Of a stretch of DNA of 64,000 bases, positions 36,080 through 43,591 are shown in pieces; the stretch's first letter is position 1; each line of letters starts with the position of its first letter. The position numbers and the translations under genes are program-made. Source of the DNA: an uncultured Dysgonomonas sp. (GTDB lineage: Bacteria > Bacteroidota > Bacteroidia > Bacteroidales > Dysgonomonadaceae); contig NZ_CAKUOF010000018.1 in assembly GCF_934668725.1 (NCBI RefSeq), positions 3,144 through 67,143 on the forward strand, written 5' to 3'. The notes beneath the pieces are model-generated. The model did not search any database. It was not told the DNA's origin and saw only the letters and a list, made by a program, of their open reading frames with translations.

Positions 36080-37378
36080 ATGGAAAAAGTACAAGTGAAA
36101 GAAGCCAAAGGTAAACTTGGTGTTCTTGTTGTCGGAGTTGGTGGTGCAGTAGCATCTACATTTATTGCAGGTACATTAATTTCTCGTAAAGGGTTAGGTG
36201 TTCCTGTTGGGTCAATCACTCAATTAGCAACAATGCGTTTGGGTAAAAGAGAAGAAAACCGCTTCCCGAAGATTAAAGATGCAGTGCCTTTGGCCGATCT
36301 TAATGATATCGTTTTTGGAGGATGGGATCTTTTCGAAGATGATGTTTATAAAGCAGCTAAACATGCTGAAGTATTGACAGATGAAGATCTAAACAAAGTG
36401 AAAGATGAGCTTTCGGCTATCAAACCAATGAAAGCTGTATTCGATCAGAACTTCGTAAAAAGACTTCATGGTACATGGGTAAAACAAGCTCCTACTAAAT
36501 GGGACTTGATGGAACAAGTAAGAGAAGACATCCGTAACTTCAAAAAAGAAAATAACTGTGATAGAATAGTTATGATCTGGTGCGGTAGTACAGAAGTATT
36601 TACTCCTCTAGGTGAGATTCATAAGACTCTTTCTGCTTTTGAAAAAGCAATGAAAGAAAATCATGCAGATATTGCTCCATCTAACTTATATGCTTATGCA
36701 GCGATTGCAGAAGGTGTAGGTTATATTAATGGTGCTCCTAACTTAACTGTTGATATTCCTGCAATGTGGGAATTCTCGGCACAAAAACAAGTTCCGATCT
36801 GTGGAAAAGACTTCAAGACTGGTCAAACTATGTTGAAGACTGTTCTTTCTCCTATGTTCAAAACTCGTATGTTAGGTCTTAGCGGATGGTTCTCTACAAA
36901 TATTCTAGGTAACCGTGACGGAGAAGTTCTTGACGATCCGGGATCATTCAAAACAAAAGAAGAATCTAAATTATCAGTAATTGATAATATCCTTCAACCA
37001 GAATTATATCCTGAACTTTATGGTAATGTTTACCACAAAGTACGTATCAATTATTATCCTCCTCGTAAGGATAATAAAGAAGGATGGGATAATATCGACT
37101 TATTTGGATGGTTAGGTTATCCAATGCAATTGAAAGTGGATTTCCTTTGCCGTGATTCTATCCTTGCAGCACCTTTGTGTCTTGACCTTGTGTTGTTCTC
37201 TGACCTTGCACAACGTGCAGGTATGAGCGGTATCCAAAGCTGGTTATCATTCTATTTCAAGAGCCCAATGCACGAAAAGAATCAAATTGCGGAGCACGAT
37301 TTATTCATCCAATATGTGAAGTTAAAAAATACACTTCGCAAAATGATTGGTGAAGAAACCGTAGACTTTATCGACTAA
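36080..37378 (+). CDS. ino1: myo-Inositol-1-phosphate synthase
   Basis: A 432-residue cytoplasmic NAD-dependent enzyme that cyclises glucose-6-phosphate to inositol phosphate. The Rossmann loop is GVLVVGVGGAVASTFIAGTL (about 13-32), and later family segments are seen: MIWCGSTEVFTP, YINGAPNLTVDIPAMWEF, KTGQTMLKTVLSPMFKTRM and a substrate-domain lysine in this region. In Bacteroides the enzyme supplies inositol for inositol phospho- and sphingolipids. It is the last gene of the cluster, with its own gap in front and a strong terminator behind. Confidence 0.93.
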   Translation: MEKVQVKEAKGKLGVLVVGVGGAVASTFIAGTLISRKGLGVPVGSITQLATMRLGKREENRFPKIKDAVPLADLNDIVFGGWDLFEDDVYKAAKHAEVLTDEDLNKVKDELSAIKPMKAVFDQNFVKRLHGTWVKQAPTKWDLMEQVREDIRNFKKENNCDRIVMIWCGSTEVFTPLGEIHKTLSAFEKAMKENHADIAPSNLYAYAAIAEGVGYINGAPNLTVDIPAMWEFSAQKQVPICGKDFKTGQTMLKTVLSPMFKTRMLGLSGWFSTNILGNRDGEVLDDPGSFKTKEESKLSVIDNILQPELYPELYGNVYHKVRINYYPPRKDNKEGWDNIDLFGWLGYPMQLKVDFLCRDSILAAPLCLDLVLFSDLAQRAGMSGIQSWLSFYFKSPMHEKNQIAEHDLFIQYVKLKNTLRKMIGEETVDFID

Positions 37379-37401
37379 AATAGTATATCTATATAATTTG
37401 T

Positions 37402-37435
37402 AAGAAAGGAGGACTTAGTCCTCCTTTCTTTTTTC
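37402..37435 (+). terminator. Intrinsic terminator after inositol-phosphate synthase
   Basis: AAGAAAGGAGGACT and AGTCCTCCTTTCTT form a near-perfect stem with almost no loop, followed by TTTTC. It begins 24 bp after the stop codon. Confidence 0.9.
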
Positions 37436-37540
37436 TCTAAGGGCTTAAATATTACAGAAAACATAAGCTTCTTTACATGAGAATTTTAAGTGTGCAAGGA
37501 ATATCTAGCTGAAAATATTTATTAAAAAAGTATCTAAATA

Positions 37541-37572
37541 CTTGCATAATCTAAAAAAGAACCTTACTTTTG
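37541..37572 (+). promoter_or_regulatory. Bacteroidota-type promoter of the tRNA-Arg gene
   Basis: CTTG at 37541-37544 and TACTTTTG at 37565-37572 are 20 bp apart and match the TTTG / TAnnTTTG consensus apart from one base. The tRNA starts 18 bp downstream. Confidence 0.6.
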
Positions 37573-37589
37573 CAACGCATTAAAGCAAT

Positions 37590-37663
37590 GGCTACGTAGC
37601 TCAACTGAATAGAGCATCTGACTACGGATCAGAAGGTTACAGGTTTGAATCCTGTCGTGGTCA
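37590..37663 (+). tRNA. tRNA-Arg (anticodon ACG)
   Basis: A full cloverleaf can be drawn: acceptor GGCTACG with CGTGGTC (two G-T pairs), D arm around AGCTCAACTGAATAGAGC, anticodon stem TCTGA/TCAGA with loop CTACGGA giving anticodon ACG, and T arm ACAGG-TTTGAAT-CCTGT. The discriminator base is A. The CCA end is not encoded. The ACG anticodon, with A34 read as inosine after editing, covers CGU, CGC and CGA. Confidence 0.95.
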
Positions 37664-37668
37664 CTATT

Positions 37669-37705
37669 AAGCACTTATAACGGAAGTTGTAGGTGCTTTT
37701 TTGTT
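37669..37705 (+). terminator. Intrinsic terminator after tRNA-Arg
   Basis: AAGCAC(T)TATAAC pairs with GTTGTAGGTGCTT around GGAA and is followed by TTTTTGTT. It starts within 6 bp of the tRNA end. Confidence 0.75.
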
Positions 37706-37889
37706 ATATTTAGATTAGTCTAATTCCAATCTAAATAATAAGCATAAATATTCTTGAATTTGAAAAGCGAAAGTCGAGATTAAAACCATAGATACTTATC
37801 TACGAGATTGCTAATTATTAACTATATTTACTACAGTTATTAGTAAGTTAAAGTATTACGAATAGGTCTGCACCCTAAAATTACTAACC

Positions 37890-38780
37890 ATGGAAAATAT
37901 TAAGAACTCAATCTTAAGAGAAGTTACTCCTTTATCTGACGAGGATTGTTTTATGATTTTTTCGAGGGTGAAGCAAGAGTTTACATTCCCTATCCATATA
38001 CATAAAGAATTTGAGCTTAATTTTATAGAAAATGGAGCAGGAGCCAAGCGTGTTGTCGGAGACAGTGTCGAAGATATAAGTGATTTGGAATTGACACTCA
38101 TCGCAAGTCCAAATCTCGAGCATGGATGGTTTGATCATAACTGTACATCGAAAGAGATAAAAGAGATAACCATTCAGTTTCATGGCGATTTATTGAACGA
38201 CCATCTTCTTCAAAAGAATCAGTTCCGCTCAGTAAAGGAAATGTTTGCCAAAGCTGCTTATGGTATTGCTTTTTCGCGGGAAACAATAGAGAAAGTAAAA
38301 AGTCAAATGTACTCATTGGCTTCTGAACACGAAGGAGCCCATTCCGTTCTTAAGTTATTTGCTATTTTGTATGATTTGTCGCAGTCTAAAGGGATGAGAG
38401 AGTTATCGAGCCGTTCCTTTAATATTAATGCCCAGAATTACGACAGCAGACGTATAGAGAGAGCGTACAGCTATATGTTGGCAAACTATAACCTGGATAT
38501 CTGCCTGCTGGATGTAGCCAATCTGGTGGGAATGACAGGAGTCTCATTCAGTAGATTCCTAAAACAGCGAACAGGGCGTAATTTTATCGATTCGCTCAAT
38601 GATATACGTCTGGGGCATGCAACCCGAATGTTGGTTGATACAACCCATAGTGTTGCCGAAATAGCCATCCAGTGTGGATTTAATAACCTATCTAATTTCA
38701 ATCGTATTTTCAAAAAGAAGAAACAATGCACCCCCCGTGAATTCAGGGAGAATTATAAAGAATCGAAGTTCTTTTTATAA
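37890..38780 (+). CDS. AraC-family transcriptional regulator with cupin domain, candidate PUL regulator
   Basis: A 296-residue cytoplasmic regulator. The N-terminal half is a cupin-like sensor domain (FPIHIHKEFELNFIENGAGAK has the typical metal/sugar-pocket histidine). The C-terminal about 105 residues hold two helix-turn-helix units: LDVANLVGMTGVSFSRFLKQ and VAEIAIQCGFNNLSNFNRIF, followed by KCTPREFR-type ending (QCTPREFRENY). It is convergent with the mannan locus and the only regulator beside it, so it is the best candidate for mannan control. A TGATACTTT-like half site (AAAGTATTA, 37850-37858) and a degenerate GGTC palindrome lie in its upstream region. Confidence 0.9.
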   Translation: MENIKNSILREVTPLSDEDCFMIFSRVKQEFTFPIHIHKEFELNFIENGAGAKRVVGDSVEDISDLELTLIASPNLEHGWFDHNCTSKEIKEITIQFHGDLLNDHLLQKNQFRSVKEMFAKAAYGIAFSRETIEKVKSQMYSLASEHEGAHSVLKLFAILYDLSQSKGMRELSSRSFNINAQNYDSRRIERAYSYMLANYNLDICLLDVANLVGMTGVSFSRFLKQRTGRNFIDSLNDIRLGHATRMLVDTTHSVAEIAIQCGFNNLSNFNRIFKKKKQCTPREFRENYKESKFFL

Positions 38781-38783
38781 TAG

Positions 38784-38822
38784 ATAAAAGTAGAGTTTTC
38801 ACATAGGAGAACCTACTTTTAT
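38784..38822. terminator. Shared terminator between AraC gene and GH97 gene
   Basis: ATAAAAGTAG and CTACTTTTAT form a perfect 10-bp stem, extended by GTT/AAC. It lies between convergent genes, 4 bp after the AraC stop. T-runs flank it on both strands, so it can serve both directions. Confidence 0.75.
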
Positions 38823-38844
38823 TTTACAGAAAGGTAAATATTAA

Positions 38845-40851
38845 CTACTTGTAAATTTTCATCACATAACCACCGCCCGAAGCCATTGGAATACTTAGTT
38901 TTCGGTCAGATGGTATGTCAATTACTTCTTTTTTATAATCATGTCCCGATCGGTCGGCATTCGCACCGTCTTTAAAGACCTCAGCCTTAAAGCTGCCTTC
39001 TCCCAGAAATGGCAAATCAACATCAAGTGTTCTTGCATCCCAGTTGGTAAGCGAACCTACATACCACACATCGTCTTTCTCTCGTGCAATAGTGATGTAT
39101 TCACCTATTTTTCCATTCAAAGCTATAGTATTGTCCCATACTGTTGGCACATTGGCTATGAACTCGGTACATTCTTTCTCACGCATATAATTGGACGGGT
39201 TATCGCATAGCATATTCAGAGGCGATTCGAATATAATATATTCCGCTAACTGACGGCAGCGTGTACCCTGACTCATCGGCTCACTGTTGACAGGGCGATA
39301 ATTGCCTTTAGAAGCATTACGCATAGCCCCCTGAGTATAATCAAGAGGTCCGGCTACCATTCTGATAAAAGGTATAGTAACATCGTATGTAACCTGATCT
39401 ACGCTTTCGGGCGACCATTTCATTTGCTCCAATCCGTGAACACCTTCAAAATTGATAACATTGGGGAATGTACGTTGCAATCCCGTCGGTTTATATGTGC
39501 CGTGATAATCGAGCATCATGTGGTATTTTGCGGCAATCTCGGCTGCCCGATAGTGGAAGTCTACCATTGGCTGATCGTCCCTGTCCATAAAGTCAACCTT
39601 AAAGCCTTTGATACCCATTTCCGAATAATGTTTGCAGATACCTTCGATGTCTTTATTAAAAGCATAATATCCTGCCCATAGGATAAGTCCTACGTTCTTT
39701 TTATTGGCATAATCAACCAGCTCTTTTAGATCTATTTCGGGAACTACCTGAAATAAGTCGGCTTGCAGATTTACTGCCCAACCTTCGTCCAATATTACAT
39801 ATTCGATACCATGTTGCGAAGCAAAATCAATATAATATTTATACGTTTCATTATTGATACCCGAACGGAAATCAACATCGTACAGATTCCAGTCATTCCA
39901 CCAATCCCAAGCCACTTTTCCGGGTTTGATCCACGAAGCATCTGTCAGCTTATTGGGGGTAGCCAGCTTATATACCATATCATTGTCGGCGAGCTCCCGG
40001 TCATTCTCCGAAACTATAATGATGCGCCAAGGAAAATTAGTTGCTCCGTTATATCGTGCAATATAAGGTTCTGCCGATTGTACTTCACCCTGTAGCATAT
40101 TGTGACCACCTTGTTTTATATCCTTAGGATAAGGTGCAAATACCCCGCTTAAAGTAGTAGACCCATTACCATTATATAGATACATCCCCGGATAATTTGT
40201 CAGGTCAGATTCCGTAATACATACTTTCTTGCCGTTTACACCCTCTACTACCAAGGGCAGAAAAGCCAGACGTTTTTTGTCCCACTGAGATATATTTTTA
40301 TGCTGGTACGTATTTTCGAACGAATTGTAAAATTGCTTCTCAATAGGTTCTTTTATGATCTGTACATAAGGAATATACGCTTTCTGATCGGTCGGGAAAT
40401 TGAAATTTACCTCTTCACTTTTTACTTCAAAAGGTTTTTTCAAGTTTGAAACGAAGCGATAGGCTATACCATCGTTGTATGCCCTGAATACAAGGCTGAA
40501 TCCTTCTTTGAATCTAAGAATAAGCTCATTATAAGTATCTGCAATTTCTTTTCGTTTATATACCGAAGCAGTTATTGTATCATTCAATGTCTTAGAAGAT
40601 AAGCCTGCTAATCTGGGGTTGATTCCAAAAGACATCCCGTTGGTCAAAGACATTGATATAGGCGAGTTTGCTATCATTAGATCTCCATTGTGGGATACAG
40701 AATATTCTATCGTATTACCAACAGATATGTTTACTTTAAGCTCGTTATCAGGAGACTGTATCAAGAACTGCTTTTGAGCAGAAACAGATGTCCGGCAACA
40801 GATAATAGCCAGAATTAATAATAGAATGTACGATTTATTGGTATTTCGCAT
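38845..40851 (-). CDS. GH97 glycoside hydrolase, retaining type, probable alpha-galactosidase
   Basis: A 668-residue periplasmic enzyme with a cleavable signal peptide (about 1-25, ending SVSA). N-terminal beta-sandwich, then an (alpha/beta)8 barrel with a C-terminal beta domain. GH97 has inverting and retaining groups. Here Asp420 stands in FKVDFMDRDD and Glu469 in NFEGVHGLE, close to the nucleophile and acid/base positions of the retaining Bacteroides alpha-galactosidase (D415/E470 from memory) and unlike SusB, which has glycine at the nucleophile site. Removal of alpha-1,6-galactose from galactomannan fits the locus. It lies last in the PUL behind a terminator and a 279-bp gap, so it may have its own promoter. 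Confidence 0.85.
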   Translation of the reverse strand: MRNTNKSYILLLILAIICCRTSVSAQKQFLIQSPDNELKVNISVGNTIEYSVSHNGDLMIANSPISMSLTNGMSFGINPRLAGLSSKTLNDTITASVYKRKEIADTYNELILRFKEGFSLVFRAYNDGIAYRFVSNLKKPFEVKSEEVNFNFPTDQKAYIPYVQIIKEPIEKQFYNSFENTYQHKNISQWDKKRLAFLPLVVEGVNGKKVCITESDLTNYPGMYLYNGNGSTTLSGVFAPYPKDIKQGGHNMLQGEVQSAEPYIARYNGATNFPWRIIIVSENDRELADNDMVYKLATPNKLTDASWIKPGKVAWDWWNDWNLYDVDFRSGINNETYKYYIDFASQHGIEYVILDEGWAVNLQADLFQVVPEIDLKELVDYANKKNVGLILWAGYYAFNKDIEGICKHYSEMGIKGFKVDFMDRDDQPMVDFHYRAAEIAAKYHMMLDYHGTYKPTGLQRTFPNVINFEGVHGLEQMKWSPESVDQVTYDVTIPFIRMVAGPLDYTQGAMRNASKGNYRPVNSEPMSQGTRCRQLAEYIIFESPLNMLCDNPSNYMREKECTEFIANVPTVWDNTIALNGKIGEYITIAREKDDVWYVGSLTNWDARTLDVDLPFLGEGSFKAEVFKDGANADRSGHDYKKEVIDIPSDRKLSIPMASGGGYVMKIYK

Positions 40852-40882
40852 ATCGGTTTATATATATAAATAGTTTTACAGT

Positions 40883-40891
40883 AAAGTATCA
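40883..40891. promoter_or_regulatory. TGATACTTT-type half site upstream of GH97
   Basis: AAAGTATCA (TGATACTTT on the coding strand) lies 32 bp upstream of the GH97 ATG. The same nine bases occur three times upstream of susC. Candidate operator, inferred from repetition only. Confidence 0.35.
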
Positions 40892-41016
40892 AAGGTGACA
40901 ACAGGGTTACAAAAAAGGTTACAAAAGTGACTGAATAATGTTATTTTTGTTTGTTTTTTAAGATGTTGTATTTTAATAGTTTAATTCAAAAAAAGGTGAC
41001 AAAAGTGACAAAAGTG
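40890..41016 (+). repeat. GTGACAAAA-type repeat tracts, copy 2
   Basis: A loose tract at 40890-40932 (GGTGACAACAGGGTTAC, then GGTTACAAAAGTGAC) and a regular one at 40990-41016 with (GTGACAAAA)2-GTG. The latter shares 27 identical bases with 7858-7884. In both loci a loose tract and a regular tract lie about 90 bp apart, upstream of a minus-strand gene. Confidence 0.55.
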
Positions 41017-41110
41017 ACACCTGTTGTTTGTTTCAATTCTTTTTTACTTTTTTCTGTAACTTTTAGAATCAGACCTTTCTGTTTTAATAGATAAAATAAC
41101 AAAAGAAATT

Positions 41111-41142
41111 GATATTCAGTAGAACTTGCTCTACTGAATATC
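41111..41142 (-). terminator. Hairpin terminator at the 3' end of the PUL operon
   Basis: GATATTCAGTAGA and TCTACTGAATATC form a perfect 13-bp stem with a 6-base loop that includes the GH26 stop codon at 41131-41133. On the minus strand the stem is followed by AATTTCTTTTGTT. It separates GH97 from the rest of the operon. Confidence 0.7.
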
Positions 41143-42252
41143 TTTATTCATGAGTATATTTTCTAAAGATACAAATTTTTTAAAATCCTCAGATGCAGGA
41201 TGCCCCTCAAAAGGTAAATAATAATGCTCAGGCTTTTCCCATGCGTTACGCCAAAACAAAATCCAACTGATTTTATATTTATTGATAACAGGGTATACGA
41301 TTTCTGTAAAGTAAGTAGAGTCGGGGATACCCTCCATCCCTGTTTCTCCGATCGTTGGAAGTTTTCCCGATTTGTTGGCATAATTAGTCACAATTTGGAG
41401 ATTGCGATCCATACCGGCTTTATATTTTTCGATGTCCTCAGTTGTTTTTCCGGGTACATAAGAGTCATATGCAACAATATCCACATAGTTATCTCCGGGA
41501 TAACGTTCCAGATACTCGGCTTCGTCTTTAGTCTCCGAAGGCGAATAAGCATAGAGCAAATTATGCACATTGCGTTTGTCTCTCAGATATTCCACAGTCA
41601 TAACCCATAGCTGCTTATATTCTTCGGGTGTACATTGTTTACTTCCCCACCAAAACCAGTCTCCTGTATGTTCGTGATACATGCGGAAAACTACGGGAAT
41701 AAGTACACCGTTATCATCTTTCAGGTCTAGAAAGAAGTCTGCAACACGGTCAAGCCATTTTATATATTGGTCGTGATTGATACCTCCTGCGAGGATGGTT
41801 TTTACAACCGTATCCTGTGCACAATCCCAAGCGGTATTTCCTGTTATCATATTATCACCATGCCAGCTGAATGTATTGACAGAACCCATGCGATGAATAT
41901 CTTGTACATACCTCTTCATATCAGAGAAATAAATGGAATCCAGATTAAACTCTGCACCTATCTCAAGGTGTCCCAGTTCCCATCCGAACACGGCGGGATA
42001 ATCTCCCGTTACATCTTTCACGTCCGATCTGCCCGCTTCCTTATACCAACTATGCCCATAAGCTAAGTCGTCCTGATGCCCCAGCATAATGCCTTTGTCA
42101 AGCCGTTCAAACAAGGTATTATAAAGTCTTAGGGTTTCAGCCGTCGCATTTTTGTCTATAGGCTGTTTGGTGTGAATTTCCTCTACTGCTTTCTGCTTAC
42201 AAGCAAAAAGGCTCGAAAGTGCTATTGTTACCAGAATTAATTTCTTTTTCAT
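41131..42252 (-). CDS. GH26 beta-mannanase lipoprotein (mannobiose-forming candidate)
   Basis: A 373-residue lipoprotein. The start is set at 42252 so that the signal peptide MKKKLILVTIALSSLFAC begins correctly; the open frame runs 20 codons further upstream without a signal-like sequence. Lipobox LFAC is followed by KQKAVEE, without an acidic surface-export signal, so it likely faces the periplasm. The GH26 barrel carries acid/base E194 in YHEHTGDWFWWG and nucleophile E303 in IGETGMEG. It may release mannobiose from imported manno-oligosaccharides. It forms a tandem pair with the next GH26 gene and shows clear sequence relation to it (HExxGDWFWWG, YAxSP, YPGDxYVDI). Confidence 0.9.
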   Translation of the reverse strand: MKKKLILVTIALSSLFACKQKAVEEIHTKQPIDKNATAETLRLYNTLFERLDKGIMLGHQDDLAYGHSWYKEAGRSDVKDVTGDYPAVFGWELGHLEIGAEFNLDSIYFSDMKRYVQDIHRMGSVNTFSWHGDNMITGNTAWDCAQDTVVKTILAGGINHDQYIKWLDRVADFFLDLKDDNGVLIPVVFRMYHEHTGDWFWWGSKQCTPEEYKQLWVMTVEYLRDKRNVHNLLYAYSPSETKDEAEYLERYPGDNYVDIVAYDSYVPGKTTEDIEKYKAGMDRNLQIVTNYANKSGKLPTIGETGMEGIPDSTYFTEIVYPVINKYKISWILFWRNAWEKPEHYYLPFEGHPASEDFKKFVSLENILMNKDIQ

Positions 42253-42289
42253 ATTTTGTTTCATTTTTTCATATTTTGCGGAGAACGCT

Positions 42290-42316
42290 TGTAGGGATGG
42301 GGTTCTACTCACCCTT
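42290..42316. repeat. GTAGGG palindromic element between GH26 genes
   Basis: TGTAGGGATGGGGTTCTACT is a decayed GTAGGG...CTAC palindrome in the gap between tandem GH26 genes. It resembles elements at 43545 and 48521. Confidence 0.3.
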
Positions 42317-42323
42317 TAATTTC

Positions 42324-43508
42324 TTATTGCTTGATGACGGGCAGGGCAGAGCCACTGCCTCTAATTACCCCACTGTCTTGTAACTTATAACTGCTTTTGT
42401 ACATATCAGGTAGATCTGATTGGAATAGAATATTCTTATCTTCCGAAAAACGGATGAAATCCTGAGCCGCAGAATGTCCCACTGTCGGTGTATAATAATG
42501 CGTTGGTAAATCGCTTGCATTTCGCCATACCATTACATACGCAACCTTTGTACTCTGTAAAACGGATAGCAACACCTGGGTGTACCAAAGCGGATTGCTT
42601 ACCCCCTCTAATCCTGTTTCGGTTAAAGCTGCAATCTTATTCTTTTTAGTGGCAATATCCGAAACGATCTTTAATTTTTGTGCTGCGAGTTGAGGATCAT
42701 TTGCACCATCAGGTCTGAAGTCCCAATAATTGTCCATTCCGATAATATCCACATATTTATCTCCCGGATAATACTCCATAAATTCTTCTTCAGTAAAGAA
42801 TTTACAATCAGGAGAGAAAGCATAAAGCAGATTATGTACCTCCATGTTATCCCTGAGGTAGGTAACGGTAAATTGCCAAAGTGCAATAAATTCATCTTTC
42901 GAACAATGTCCCTTTCCCCACCAGAACCAATCGCCGTCGAATTCATGGAAAGGGCGAAAAATAATAGGAATAAGTTCGCCATTATCTCCTTTACAATCAT
43001 TTATGACTTTGGCTATAGATTCCAGATATTGTTTATATTTCGCGTGAAGCTTTCCTTCGGGAAGAATATCTTTTACCGATTCCACAGGATTCTTCTCCCA
43101 ATAGAAACTACCATCATTAGCAGGATTTTTGCTATGCCACGAAAAGGTTATAATTCCACCTTGGCGGTAAACTTCTTTAGTTGCTTTGACCAACCGGTTC
43201 TTTATGTTTTCGAATTTTACAGGATCACTTTCTGTAGCAGCTTCAAAATCAAAACCAATCAATGCCGGATGTTGCCCGCAAAGGTCTTTCACATCGCTTC
43301 TGTTACTGTCGCCTACCCACGATCGACCGTATAAGGTAGCGTCCTGTTGTCCGAAAATAACCCGATCCGATTGTTCTATTTTTTTCAGATTATAAAACAA
43401 GGCTTTGGTCTCGGCTGTCGCCACTGGGTCGACTAAGAGAAAGTCGGAAGCATATGCAACAGAGAGCCACAAGAAGCAAAAAGTAAAAGCGATTGTTTTG
43501 TGCATCAT
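42324..43508 (-). CDS. GH26 beta-mannanase, secreted/periplasmic
   Basis: A 394-residue enzyme with a cleavable signal peptide (ending VAYAS) instead of a lipobox, hence periplasmic. Acid/base is E189 in FHEFDGDWFWWG and nucleophile E297 in LTETGLEG. Compared with the neighbouring GH26 lipoprotein it has a longer insert before the first catalytic residue and a C-terminal tail of about 25 residues after the barrel. ATG at 43508 or 43505. Together with the neighbour it may divide work between long and short oligosaccharides. Confidence 0.9.
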   Translation of the reverse strand: MMHKTIAFTFCFLWLSVAYASDFLLVDPVATAETKALFYNLKKIEQSDRVIFGQQDATLYGRSWVGDSNRSDVKDLCGQHPALIGFDFEAATESDPVKFENIKNRLVKATKEVYRQGGIITFSWHSKNPANDGSFYWEKNPVESVKDILPEGKLHAKYKQYLESIAKVINDCKGDNGELIPIIFRPFHEFDGDWFWWGKGHCSKDEFIALWQFTVTYLRDNMEVHNLLYAFSPDCKFFTEEEFMEYYPGDKYVDIIGMDNYWDFRPDGANDPQLAAQKLKIVSDIATKKNKIAALTETGLEGVSNPLWYTQVLLSVLQSTKVAYVMVWRNASDLPTHYYTPTVGHSAAQDFIRFSEDKNILFQSDLPDMYKSSYKLQDSGVIRGSGSALPVIKQ

Positions 43509-43544
43509 AAGATTAAAGGGTATAGGATGTTTAAAGAGAAATGC

Positions 43545-43560
43545 TGTAGGGGCATATTCT
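43545..43560. repeat. TGTAGGGGCATATTCT element
   Basis: Sixteen bases in the gap between the GH26 and GH3 genes, exactly the reverse complement of 32456-32471. Probably half of a dispersed palindrome. Confidence 0.35.
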
Positions 43561-43591
43561 GATTCTGTTTTTTGACAGATCTGACATATCC

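Noticed and set aside
36080..37378. The inositol-phosphate synthase gene as part of the same transcript as the four genes before it
   Set aside because: The 311-bp gap, far larger than the 16-45 bp gaps in the group, argues for a separate promoter, although read-through cannot be excluded.
38845..40851. GH97 as a SusB-like alpha-glucosidase of a starch locus
   Set aside because: The nucleophile-type Asp420 is present, as in the retaining group, and all neighbours point to mannan rather than starch.
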